Assembly (NCBI RefSeq): GCF_049673105.1 | Contig: NZ_JBATXG010000026.1 | Coordinates: 7,603-71,602 of the forward strand | Origin: Castellaniella sp049673105 | GTDB taxonomy: Bacteria > Pseudomonadota > Gammaproteobacteria > Burkholderiales > Burkholderiaceae_B | DNA length: 64,000 nucleotides | Direction: 5' to 3' | Shown here: in pieces, positions 1 to 7,882 of the stretch | Numbering within the stretch: the stretch's first letter is position 1 | Layout: each line of letters opens with the position of its first letter | Made by a program: the position numbers and the translations under genes | The notes under the pieces: model-generated | Seen by the model: the letters and a program-made list of their open reading frames with translations, nothing else | What the model was told of the DNA's origin: nothing | Database searches by the model: none

Positions 1-446
1 CCAAGCCGCGCCGTACCGGGCCGGCGATCCGCCCGGCATACCGGCCCGCCGGCTGAACGAGCGCCCGTATAGGCAGCAGGCTTGCGCAAGGGCGGCGGCA
101 GCACCGGCAACAGCACCTCGCCCAAAGGGCGGTGATAATACTGCGCTGCAAAATCCGCCAGCCGCAACCAATCAGCCGGCATGGGTGGCAGGTCGTCCAG
201 CACCGCCTCGATCGGGCGCACGCGGTCGGCGGACACAGCGGGTTGTTCCCGCACGGCCCACACCATGCCCACCATGGCCCGACGACCGAACATCACCCGC
301 ACCCGCACCCCCGGCGCCACCGGCGTATCGTGGGAATAGTCAAATAGACCGGGCAAGGGTACATCCAACGCTACCGCCAAATAAACGGGCGCTGCGGCGC
401 CAGGGACCGCGTCTGGCTCAGGGGAAGAAGCTGCTAAATCAGGCAT
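1..446 (-). CDS. priA: Primosomal protein N' (PriA), N-terminal part
   Basis: Replication-restart helicase PriA, which rebuilds the primosome at stalled forks. Only about the first 148 codons lie in the window; the helicase and zinc-binding parts are beyond the left edge. The visible part carries the 3'-DNA-end-binding domain signature VALDVPLPGLFDYSHD followed by GVRVRVMFGRR and the FAAQYYHRPLGEVLLPVLP stretch typical of the family. The start is the ATG whose complement lies at 444-446; an in-frame region above it has no better start. It lies downstream of hemE on the same strand but is separated by about 250 bp with a possible terminator, so it probably has its own promoter. The identification rests on family resemblance of the N-terminal domain. 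Confidence 0.85.
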   Translation of the reverse strand, partial: MPDLAASSPEPDAVPGAAAPVYLAVALDVPLPGLFDYSHDTPVAPGVRVRVMFGRRAMVGMVWAVREQPAVSADRVRPIEAVLDDLPPMPADWLRLADFAAQYYHRPLGEVLLPVLPPPLRKPAAYTGARSAGGPVCRADRRPGTARL

Positions 447-699
447 CAGGACGGAATGCTCCAGCCTGTGGATAACTTTGTGGAGAAAGAGAGAACAAAA
501 CGGTGAACACCAGCTCTCTCGGCGAGTCAAGATTTACAAAAATACCGAAATTTCTGTATTTTCTGTTATATAACAATAGCTTATGAATAAAACCCAGATT
601 TTTTCCAGAAAAATCAGTGTTAACCCCGACTCGGGCAAAATTGTGCATAAGCACAAAAGTCAAGCGCTCCGGATCATCAAGACCCGGAGCGGCCCGCCA
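447..699. other. AT-rich intergenic region with DnaA-box-like 9-mers
   Basis: Non-coding gap between priA and hemE. It holds TGTGGATAA (467-475, a perfect complement of TTATCCACA), TGTGGAGAA 12 bp away (479-487, one mismatch) and TGTGCATAA (642-650, matching TTATNCACA), all in one orientation. They flank a strikingly AT-rich stretch (about 527-615). The third box sits inside a small inverted repeat, TTGTGC-ATAA-GCACAA. This could be a DnaA-regulated promoter for priA or a replication-related site. See the matching finding for arguments for and against an origin. Confidence 0.4.
666..690 (-). terminator. Possible terminator hairpin after hemE
   Basis: Inverted repeat GCTCCGG / CCGGAGC (7 bp stem, 11 nt loop) just past the hemE stop on the hemE strand. 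Only a short T-containing tract (GACTTTTG) follows, so it is a weak intrinsic terminator at best. Confidence 0.4.
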
Positions 700-1767
700 T
701 CAGGTATGGTAGGCGCGGCTGGCGGTATGGACCTCGTCCACCAGGGACAGCACCGCCTCGGGCGGGGTGAACTGCGAGATCCCATGCCCCAGATTGAACA
801 CGTGTCCGCCTGAACCGACCTCGCCGAAATCCGCCAGTACGCGACGAACTTCGGCGCGGATGGCGGCATCGCCGCCAAACAGCGTCATCGGGTCAAGATT
901 GCCCTGCAAGGCGACCTGGTCCTGCACGGTGCGTCGCGCCTGCGCCAACTGGGCCGTCCAGTCCAGCCCCACCGCATCACAGCCAATCGCTGAAATATCC
1001 TGAATCCACTGGCCGCCGCCTTTCGTGAAGACAATGACGGGAATGCGCTGCCCCTCGTGTTCGCGCAGCAACCCATCCAGCACACGCTGCGTATAGTGCA
1101 GGGAAAACTGCTGGAACAAGCCATCGGCCAACACGCCGCCCCAGCTATCGAACACCATGACGGCCTGCGCGCCAGCGCGAATCTGGGCATTCAGATACAC
1201 CTGAACCGCCTGGGCGTTGATATCCAGAATGTGACGCAACAGGTCGGGGCGTTGATACAGCAGGGTTTTGATCTGCCGGTAGTCGCTGCTACCCTGGCCC
1301 TCGACCATATAACAGGCCAGTGTCCACGGGCTGCCCGAAAAGCCGATCAGCGGCACGTCGCCATTCAGTTCCCGGCGGATCAAAGAGACGGCATCGAACA
1401 CATAGCGCAGGCGGTCCATGTCGGGTACCTGCAAGGCCGCGATCGCGGCTTCGTCGCGCAGAGGGCGCTCGAAGCGCGGCCCTTCGCCGTTGACGAACTG
1501 CAGGCCCAGGCCCATGGCATCCGGCACGGTCAGGATATCGGAAAACAGGATGGCGGCATCCAGCGCAAAACGGCGCAGCGGCTGCAGCGTGACCTCACAG
1601 GCGTATTCCGGGTTCTGGGCCAGCCCCATGAACGAACCGGCCTGAGCGCGGGTCTGCCGGTATTCCGGCAAGTAGCGCCCGGCCTGGCGCATCATCCAGA
1701 TCGGGGTGTAGGGAACGGGCTGGCGCATCAACGCGCGCAGGAATACATCATTTTTCAACTGGGTCAC
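700..1767 (-). CDS. hemE: Uroporphyrinogen decarboxylase
   Basis: Cytoplasmic enzyme that decarboxylates the four acetate side chains of uroporphyrinogen III to give coproporphyrinogen III in heme synthesis. The 355-residue product has the usual family length. Signature 1 is visible near residue 20 (PIWMMRQAGRYLPEYR) and signature 2 near residue 140 (IGFSGSPWTLACYM). The catalytic Asp lies in ILFSDILTVPDAMG. Translation starts at a GTG preceded by the good ribosome-binding site AGGAAG at suitable spacing. A 19-bp palindrome lies in the leader about 20 bp upstream of the start. hemE followed by priA on one strand is usual in related genomes, but the gene upstream here is an oppositely oriented TonB receptor, not the ATP synthase operon that I recall in relatives. 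Confidence 0.97.
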   Translation of the reverse strand: MTQLKNDVFLRALMRQPVPYTPIWMMRQAGRYLPEYRQTRAQAGSFMGLAQNPEYACEVTLQPLRRFALDAAILFSDILTVPDAMGLGLQFVNGEGPRFERPLRDEAAIAALQVPDMDRLRYVFDAVSLIRRELNGDVPLIGFSGSPWTLACYMVEGQGSSDYRQIKTLLYQRPDLLRHILDINAQAVQVYLNAQIRAGAQAVMVFDSWGGVLADGLFQQFSLHYTQRVLDGLLREHEGQRIPVIVFTKGGGQWIQDISAIGCDAVGLDWTAQLAQARRTVQDQVALQGNLDPMTLFGGDAAIRAEVRRVLADFGEVGSGGHVFNLGHGISQFTPPEAVLSLVDEVHTASRAYHT

Positions 1768-1787
1768 GGCAAACTTCCTGTAGACGG

Positions 1788-1806
1788 ATCGCGTGGTCCA
1801 CGCGAT
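1788..1806. promoter_or_regulatory. 19-bp palindrome in the hemE leader
   Basis: ATCGCGTGG-T-CCACGCGAT, a perfect 9-bp inverted repeat around one central base, 20 bp upstream of the hemE GTG. A possible -10 element (TAAAAT, complement at 1834-1839) lies further upstream, so the palindrome would fall in the early transcribed region. It could be a repressor operator or an mRNA hairpin near the ribosome-binding site. Confidence 0.4.
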
Positions 1807-1921
1807 GGCGACTGGATCGGAGGAGAAGCCTGGATTTTACCCGACCCCCCCGCAGATTACCCCCCTGATGAGACAGGCCATGAACAGCGCTTGAAGAAGT
1901 GCTCGCGCCTCGCTCCATCAA

Positions 1922-1946
1922 CAATTGATAATTATCATTCTCATTT
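1922..1946 (+). promoter_or_regulatory. Fur box (FNR-like core) upstream of the TonB receptor operon
   Basis: The sequence TTGATAATTATCATTCTCATT lies about 85-105 bp upstream of the receptor start. Read on the other strand, GAGAATGATAAT followed by TATCAA matches about 14 of 19 bases of the Fur consensus. The core TTGAT-AATT-ATCAT also matches 9 of 10 fixed bases of an FNR/DNR box. The same core recurs upstream of the Crp/Fnr gene and of the ABC-NnrS operon. Confidence 0.65.
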
Positions 1947-2028
1947 AGATTGCCTGGCTTGCAAGATACGTTGCGCCGTCCCCGATCCGGCGTCGTACCG
2001 CTTTCACCTCCATTCCGTGGCAATCATC

Positions 2029-5000
2029 ATGTTCTTCAAGCATCCAGGGTTCGCGCCCGATACCACCGGGCCGATCATCGTAGCCGCCTTGACAGCTGCC
2101 CTGAGCCTGACCCCCCCTCTTTCCAGAGCGCAGGCCCATCCCTCGCCCGGCAGTAACGACCGCATAGAAAGCCGAGCGGATACCGACAATGCACGCGACA
2201 CGGCAGCTACCGATCGGGATGAGCACATCAACATGTTGACACCGGTTCGCGTACGTGGCCTGAGAGACCCTGATGCCCAGGGATACGAGAACGTATTCAC
2301 CAAGAACGTCACCAACCTATACGTCGATCGTAAAGAGCTGAACCGCTATCAGGTCACCAACCCGGCAGATCTCTTCAAGGGCATGAACGGCGTCTACAGC
2401 ATGGACTCGCGCAACGGATCGTCGATCACCCCGAACATCCGCGGCCTGTCGGGCGAAGGCCGGGTACCACTGACGGTGGACGGCACCGAGCAGTCCGTCA
2501 ACGTCTGGCTGCAGGTCTACGGCGCCGGCAACCGCAACTACGTGGATCCCGCCCTGTTTCGCAGCATCGAGGTGGAAAAGGGCCCATCGTTGAGCCGGGG
2601 CATCAAGAGCGGCATCGGCGGCGCGGTGAATGTGCGCACCATCAATCCATCCGACATCATCCCTGATGGCGACAGCCTGGGCCTCGAAGTCAAGCTGGAA
2701 ACCTCCGGCAACACCATCGCGCCCGCCGTCGATGCCAACAGTTATTTCGGCAAAGACTATCGCGACATTCCGGGCGCGACGCTGGGTTCGGATTACGCGG
2801 TCAACATCCCCCAGCCCGTGCCGCGCAATCGCAGCGCCGGGGACGCCATGAACTTCCAGGACAAGAGCTTCATGTTCGCCATCGCGGGGCGCAACGACCA
2901 CACCGACGCCCTGCTGGCCTACAGCTACCGCAAGCGGGGCAATTATTTCGCCGGCAAGAACGGCGCCGACGCCTACGCCAACAACGACGCCTACGCCAAG
3001 GACACTTCGGCCTATTTCCCTAATCTGACCAAGCTTTACCACCCCGGCAACGAGGTGCTGAGCACGGCCAGCAAGACCGAAACCCTGCTGCTCAAGAACC
3101 GCTGGTACCTGCCGCACGACCAGCAGATCGGCCTGAGCTTCATGCGCACCAACCTGGATTTCGCGGAAACGTCCACCGGACAGTCGATCATGATGATGGG
3201 CATCGCCGAGGAACTGACCAAATCCCCGCAGGGCCTGCCCGGCCAGCTCGTCGCCGAATATCCCCGCTCGAACGTCCAACTGGACACGTATAAGCTCGAC
3301 TACGAATGGAGGCCGGAAGGTTCGCGCGTAGTCGACCTGGAAGCCCATCTCTGGATGACCAGAACCGACAGCGAACGCCACCAGAGCGGCAGTGGCGCCT
3401 ATTACATCGCCCGCAGCGGCGCGCTGGACGCCTACCAGATCGTCAAGGCCGACTGGGATGCATGCCGGGGCAATCCGTTCGCCAACCCGACCCTGCCCAG
3501 CGGGGCGGCCAACTTCACCTGCTTCACCAACCCGGTCCTGAACCCTGCTCTGGGGGGCACCGCACCCGTCGAACCCGACCACGACGGCCACATCTTCGCC
3601 GGCAGCGCGCAGTGGACCAGCCACGACCGCAAGGGCTTCGATTTCAGCAACCGCTTCACCCTGACCGACCGGCTGCGCCTGACCGTCGGCGGCGAACTGC
3701 AGCACGAAAAGCTGGACGAGCGCGTCGTCAACCTGGATCTGACCGGCGGCATCGGCGTTGGTGGCGCCGCCCTGGCCGAATCCACCGTCAAGTTCGGTCC
3801 GCGTTCCGGCACCCGCCGGGAATGGGCCGCCACCATGAACCTGGAATGGCGGCCCACGGACTGGCTCACCCTGACCGCCGGCACCCGCTACAACGAATAC
3901 TCGGCCTACGACGACGGCCTGGCCGAACGGCGCGCGAACCGGATGGCGGGAGCGCAGATCACCGGACAACGGACCGGGCTGGCGCTGGAGTACGGCCAGT
4001 TGATGACGAATGCGGAAGTGGCTCAGTGGACGACGCTATCGGACTCGCAGACTGCGGCGATCAGCAATCTCAGTACTTCCGACTGGGAGCAGCTCGTCGA
4101 CCACAACGTGACGACGCCCGCCATGCAGGCATTTCACGATGCCAAAGCCGCCCTTGACACCTACATCTCGGCGCATGGAGCGACAACGACCGCTGCCAAG
4201 CCTCCGATCACCAGCACGGGGGACACGGCCATGTACTGGAAGAAAACCGTCGTCGTACCCGTCGTGGACGGCAAGGTCGATGCCTCGCAAAGTCCCTTCG
4301 CCGGTGGCGGTATCGATCCCTCCCAGACGGCGACCAACCCTCAAGGCAAGACTGGAGAATTCCAGGAAATCATTCCGGTCGGCACATCCACCGTCTACGC
4401 CACCCCCGCCGTCGGCCAGGAATGGGCGCCGCCCAAGCGGCAGTACGGCCACGCCTGGTCGCCGGTCTTCTCCGCCACGACGCGCGTCACCGACACCATC
4501 AGCGTCTACGCCCGCTACGCGCAGATGACGCGCTTTCCCAGCATCTTCGAGATCGCCTCCACGACAGTCGGCCTGGGCAACACCTATTACCTGGGCAGCG
4601 GCGCCGGCAAGCCGGAACGCAGCACCAACTGGGAAATCGGCTATTCCCAGGACCTGGCCCCGTTCCTGCCGGGCCTGCGCCAGGCGGACGTGCGCCTGAG
4701 CTATTTCGACACCACCATCCAGGACTTCATCGACCGCGATGCTTACCTGAACGTGATCCAGTTCGACCGCAAGAAGACCACCGGGATCGAGTTCCAATCG
4801 CGCTTCGACAGCGGTCGGTTCTTCGGCGGCCTGGGCGCCACCTGGCGGCTCAAGCAGGAACTGTGCGACAAGGATTACGCCTACGGCCTGGACCCCTTCT
4901 ACAACCGCATGCCGGAATGCATGACCGGCGGCTTTCCCGACATGCTGACCGCCACCAGCCTGCAGCCGCGCTATTCGATCAATGCCGAACTGGGCACCCG

Positions 5001-5310
5001 GCTGCTGCAGAACCGGCTGGAACTGGCGCTGCGCGCCGTCTATCACTCGAAGGCGGAAAACAAGCAACTGGACGACCTGCTGAACACCCCCTACGGCCCA
5101 TCCATCTGGAAGGAAAACAGCATGCGCCAGCTGTACTGGCACCCGGTCATGCTACTCGACGCCTCGGCCCAATGGCGCGCCACCAAGAACGTCACGCTGA
5201 GCCTGGGCGTCACCAACATCACCGACCGCTATTACCTGGACCCCATGGCCAAGATCCCCGCCCCCGGCCCAGGGCGCACGATCACCGTCGGCATGCGGGC
5301 GCAGTTCTAG
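2029..5310 (+). CDS. Large TonB-dependent outer-membrane receptor (hemophilin-receptor type)
   Basis: Outer-membrane gated channel, predicted to import heme or iron taken from the secreted partner encoded next door. The product is 1093 residues, large for the family. The signal peptide ends near residue 36 (SRAQA), there is a TonB-box-like LTPVRVRG at 70-77, and the plug domain spans about 88-210 (NPADLFKGMNGV, NIRGLSGEGRVPLTVDG, FRSIEVEKGPS, GIGGAVNVRT). A long barrel follows, ending in a terminal Phe (RAQF). Residues about 654-784 form an extra-long loop with less GC-rich codons. The open frame extends far upstream, but the Fur box and the signal peptide place the start at this ATG; a GTG 12 bp upstream is an alternative and neither has a strong ribosome-binding site. 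The order receptor-cargo-Slam parallels hphR-hphA-hsmA of Acinetobacter as I know it. Transferrin- or cobalamin-type substrates cannot be excluded. Confidence 0.85.
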   Translation: MFFKHPGFAPDTTGPIIVAALTAALSLTPPLSRAQAHPSPGSNDRIESRADTDNARDTAATDRDEHINMLTPVRVRGLRDPDAQGYENVFTKNVTNLYVDRKELNRYQVTNPADLFKGMNGVYSMDSRNGSSITPNIRGLSGEGRVPLTVDGTEQSVNVWLQVYGAGNRNYVDPALFRSIEVEKGPSLSRGIKSGIGGAVNVRTINPSDIIPDGDSLGLEVKLETSGNTIAPAVDANSYFGKDYRDIPGATLGSDYAVNIPQPVPRNRSAGDAMNFQDKSFMFAIAGRNDHTDALLAYSYRKRGNYFAGKNGADAYANNDAYAKDTSAYFPNLTKLYHPGNEVLSTASKTETLLLKNRWYLPHDQQIGLSFMRTNLDFAETSTGQSIMMMGIAEELTKSPQGLPGQLVAEYPRSNVQLDTYKLDYEWRPEGSRVVDLEAHLWMTRTDSERHQSGSGAYYIARSGALDAYQIVKADWDACRGNPFANPTLPSGAANFTCFTNPVLNPALGGTAPVEPDHDGHIFAGSAQWTSHDRKGFDFSNRFTLTDRLRLTVGGELQHEKLDERVVNLDLTGGIGVGGAALAESTVKFGPRSGTRREWAATMNLEWRPTDWLTLTAGTRYNEYSAYDDGLAERRANRMAGAQITGQRTGLALEYGQLMTNAEVAQWTTLSDSQTAAISNLSTSDWEQLVDHNVTTPAMQAFHDAKAALDTYISAHGATTTAAKPPITSTGDTAMYWKKTVVVPVVDGKVDASQSPFAGGGIDPSQTATNPQGKTGEFQEIIPVGTSTVYATPAVGQEWAPPKRQYGHAWSPVFSATTRVTDTISVYARYAQMTRFPSIFEIASTTVGLGNTYYLGSGAGKPERSTNWEIGYSQDLAPFLPGLRQADVRLSYFDTTIQDFIDRDAYLNVIQFDRKKTTGIEFQSRFDSGRFFGGLGATWRLKQELCDKDYAYGLDPFYNRMPECMTGGFPDMLTATSLQPRYSINAELGTRLLQNRLELALRAVYHSKAENKQLDDLLNTPYGPSIWKENSMRQLYWHPVMLLDASAQWRATKNVTLSLGVTNITDRYYLDPMAKIPAPGPGRTITVGMRAQF

Positions 5311-5332
5311 CAGTCCCGAAGTTCCAGGGTTT

Positions 5333-5360
5333 CCTGGCTTTCCCTGAAAACCAGGTTTTT
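5333..5360 (+). terminator. Hairpin with T-tract between receptor and cargo genes (possible attenuator)
   Basis: CCTGG-C-TTT / AAA-A-CCAGG stem followed by five T residues, in the 75-bp gap between the receptor stop and the hemophilin-like gene. It is weak (8 pairs with one mismatch). It may let part of the transcription continue into the downstream genes and so set the receptor:cargo ratio. Confidence 0.4.
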
Positions 5361-5385
5361 CCATCGTTTTCTTCAAGGAGTTGAT

Positions 5386-6264
5386 ATGAAACGATCCCTG
5401 TCCCGCGCCCTCATCGGCGCCTCCCTGGCCCTGATCGCCTCCCAGGCGTCAGCCGCCACCGTGCTGGGTGGCACGTCCAACGCCGCCAACGTCAATCCGG
5501 CGTCCTCGACGCTGTTCGGATCGGGCAACGCCGGCCTGATCTTCAACGGCGGCTCGGCCGCGATCGATCTGGCCGGCGGTCCCATCGCCCAGTCGAACAA
5601 CGCCATCAGCCGCGGCCCCGACGCCAGCGGCAACACCTACCTGAAAGGCAGCGACATCAACTTCTTGGCCGGCCTGATCCTGGGCGACACCCAGATCGCC
5701 CAGGTATGGCGCAACGACGTGGTCTACAACGGCGGCACCACCACGATCAACAGCGTGCGCCAGATGATCGTGCCGCCGCTGCCGTTCATGCCCGACTTCG
5801 GCGGGCTGGTGATCGGCAAGGTCGACGGGTCGCCGGTCTATTTCGGCGAATGGGCGCCCAAGGGTCCGAACTATTCCAATCCAGATAGCTCTGATCTGAA
5901 CATGGGCAGCGCCGACCGCACGGTGTGGTACGTGGGCGAAAACCCCACCGCGGCCATGCCGACCCTGGTCAGCGCCCAGTACAACGTGATCGGCATCAAT
6001 CAGCACAACCCGGAAAACCCCAGCGTCTACCAGGGCGTGCTGACGGCCAACTACGGCGGAAGCAGCGGAACGCTGGCCGGCAGCATCGTACGCGGCGCCG
6101 ATGCCGTGAATTTCGCCGGCACGACGATCAACTCCCAAGGCGCGTTCACCAACACCTCGACGATCTCCGGCCAGTTCTACGGCTCGCAAGCCGAAGCCCT
6201 GGCGGGGATCTACACGGGCGCGACCCCGCAGGATCACGTCGCCTTCGGCGGCGCGCGGCAGTAA
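5386..6264 (+). CDS. Secreted hemophilin-like protein, Slam (type XI secretion) substrate
   Basis: Predicted secreted ligand-capture protein of the hemophilin / TbpB-barrel superfamily. It would bind heme or another ligand outside the cell and hand it to the upstream receptor. The 292-residue product has a 23-residue signal peptide ending SQASA and no lipobox cysteine (no Cys at all), so it should be soluble, like HphA, rather than a surface lipoprotein. A ligand-binding handle domain spans about 24-190 (VYFGEWAPKG, TVWYVGENPTAAMP). The C-terminal TbpB-like barrel has ANYGGSSGTLAG and the closing motif GQFYGSQAEALAGIYTG...VAFGGARQ. Only two histidines are present (207 and 284). A strong AAGGAG ribosome-binding site precedes the ATG. 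The gene sits between the receptor and the Slam gene, which is the typical cargo position. The ligand is inference; the superfamily call is fairly secure. Confidence 0.8.
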   Translation: MKRSLSRALIGASLALIASQASAATVLGGTSNAANVNPASSTLFGSGNAGLIFNGGSAAIDLAGGPIAQSNNAISRGPDASGNTYLKGSDINFLAGLILGDTQIAQVWRNDVVYNGGTTTINSVRQMIVPPLPFMPDFGGLVIGKVDGSPVYFGEWAPKGPNYSNPDSSDLNMGSADRTVWYVGENPTAAMPTLVSAQYNVIGINQHNPENPSVYQGVLTANYGGSSGTLAGSIVRGADAVNFAGTTINSQGAFTNTSTISGQFYGSQAEALAGIYTGATPQDHVAFGGARQ

Positions 6265-6284
6265 GCGGGGATGGGACCGGCACG

Positions 6285-7775
6285 ATGACGATCCGCTGGA
6301 CGCAGCTTCACTTCCTGCCGGCCCTGCTCCTGGCCTGCGCCCTGCTGCCGTCCCCGCCCGCCCGGGCGGACGAGGACGACACCCGCTACCTGCTGGACCA
6401 GGCCGGACGCATCGGTCGCCAGCGGGACGGCGGGGCGGGGGCGCTGGCCCCGCACCCCGAAGGCCTGGTCCTCACCATCGAGGGCCGGGCCTACCGGGTC
6501 AAACCGACCTTGCAAGACCTGGAGCCGGCCTTGTACGTGGCCATCAACCGGGGCCAGTGGGGCGAGGCGCGCGCGCTGGCGGATTCGTACCGCCGGCTGG
6601 CGGGCCACAAGCCGCACCTGGTCCTGCTGGCCGACGGCCTGGCGGCGCGGGCCGAAGGCGACTATGGTCGGGCCATCGGCCTGCTGGAAGACGCCCGCGA
6701 CGATGCTCCCGGCGATGCGCGCACGCAGATGGAACTGGCCCGCGCCTACGCCGAGGACGGCCAGGACCGGGAATCGCGCGCTCTGTTCGAGCAGGCCATC
6801 GGCAACAGCCTGCCGCCCGACACCCGCCAGTTGCTGCAAAGCTATGCGGACGCCGTGGATCGGCGCGGCGACTGGCAGGGGTCCATCGCCGTGGGCCGGG
6901 GCCACAATGACAACATCAACCAGGCCAACGGCTTCGAGCACTGTTCGATGTATTTCCTGACTCTGTGTCTGGCGCGGCTCAAGCTACCCGACCCGATCGC
7001 ATCGACCTTCACCAATTACGACCTGGTGCTGAGCAAGCGGATCGCGCTGGCCGGCCATCACAACCTGCTGCTGCGCCCCGTCAGCTACGGGACGTCCTAT
7101 CAGGAGACCGCCCCGGAAGGGCGCGCGATTGAGGACTACAGCCAGCAGACCCACGTGCTGTACGCCGGCTACCAGTACGCCGATGTGCGGCAGAAAATCA
7201 GCCTGCTGCCGTTCATGGAACTGTACGCCCGCGACGGCCACACCAACTACCAGGCCCCCGGCCTGCAGGCCGAATGGAGCCGGGCACTGACGCCAAGCCT
7301 GCGCCTGACGGCCCAGGCGAGCGTCAAGCGCTACGCCTACAAGGCACAGGACAGCCGCTATTTCAGCGACTACACGCAAAAGGCCGCTGGGCTGGGAATC
7401 GCCTGGATGCCCACGGCGAACACCAGCCTGCAGGCGGGCATCGACTTCACCCGCCGCAAATACCCCATGCCCACGGAAAGCGGCAAGGACCTGGCCGTGC
7501 GCGCCGGGGTGTACCACGCCTTCGGGCAGTCCGGCGCCTTCGTCAACCTGCTGGCCCTCTACCGCGTCAGTCGCAACGACGAACGCGATTTTTTCCTGGG
7601 CGCCCGGCGGCGCGACGAACAGCAGCTCTACATCGCCACCCTGGGATCGACGCGGCTGTCGGTCTGGGGAGCCTACCCCGAACTGCGTTTCAAGCACGTC
7701 GTCAACCACAGCAATTCGATCTTCTACGGCTATACGCAAAACGAGGTCTCGCTGCAGTTGCGAAGAAATTTCTGA
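6285..7775 (+). CDS. Slam-family outer-membrane translocon (type XI secretion, DUF560)
   Basis: Surface lipoprotein assembly modulator: an outer-membrane barrel that exports TbpB-barrel cargo to the surface or medium. The 496-residue product has a signal peptide (about 1-28), an N-terminal periplasmic TPR-like region (about 75-195, including GDYGRAIGLLEDARDDAPGD and ELARAYAEDGQDRESRALFEQA) and a C-terminal beta-barrel of about 300 residues. The barrel begins at the family hallmark GRGHNDNINQ and ends in LRRNF with the usual terminal Phe. It starts 20 bp after the cargo gene, so the two are surely cotranscribed. It matches the HsmA/Slam role in hemophilin loci. The start is the first ATG before the hydrophobic signal segment. 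The subfamily (soluble versus lipidated cargo) is inferred from the neighbouring cargo. Confidence 0.85.
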   Translation: MTIRWTQLHFLPALLLACALLPSPPARADEDDTRYLLDQAGRIGRQRDGGAGALAPHPEGLVLTIEGRAYRVKPTLQDLEPALYVAINRGQWGEARALADSYRRLAGHKPHLVLLADGLAARAEGDYGRAIGLLEDARDDAPGDARTQMELARAYAEDGQDRESRALFEQAIGNSLPPDTRQLLQSYADAVDRRGDWQGSIAVGRGHNDNINQANGFEHCSMYFLTLCLARLKLPDPIASTFTNYDLVLSKRIALAGHHNLLLRPVSYGTSYQETAPEGRAIEDYSQQTHVLYAGYQYADVRQKISLLPFMELYARDGHTNYQAPGLQAEWSRALTPSLRLTAQASVKRYAYKAQDSRYFSDYTQKAAGLGIAWMPTANTSLQAGIDFTRRKYPMPTESGKDLAVRAGVYHAFGQSGAFVNLLALYRVSRNDERDFFLGARRRDEQQLYIATLGSTRLSVWGAYPELRFKHVVNHSNSIFYGYTQNEVSLQLRRNF

Positions 7776-7810
7776 AGGCATACCCGAACACCCGACGGAC
7801 CACCTAAAAC

Positions 7811-7842
7811 GTATTGATAATTATTCTCATCAAAAATACAAT
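7811..7842 (+). promoter_or_regulatory. Fur-box-covered sigma-70 promoter of the Crp/Fnr gene
   Basis: TTGATA (-35, 7814-7819), a 17-bp spacer and TACAAT (-10, 7837-7842) form a near-consensus promoter. The Fur-type site TTGATAATTATTCTCATC covers the -35 and spacer. The -10 overlaps an ATG at 7841, so that ATG cannot be the translation start; transcription should begin near 7849. Confidence 0.65.
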
Positions 7843-7882
7843 GGACTTTCCAGTCGTCACGTCCCACGGGCCCCGGACCACC

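Noticed and set aside
439..663. A 74-codon minus-strand open frame between hemE and priA
   Set aside because: It covers the AT-rich DnaA-box region, overlaps the priA start in another frame and has no recognisable product.
2317..3969. A 550-codon minus-strand open frame opposite the TonB receptor
   Set aside because: Composition is Val/Gly/Ala/Arg-rich low-information sequence with no motif; the plus-strand receptor explains the region.
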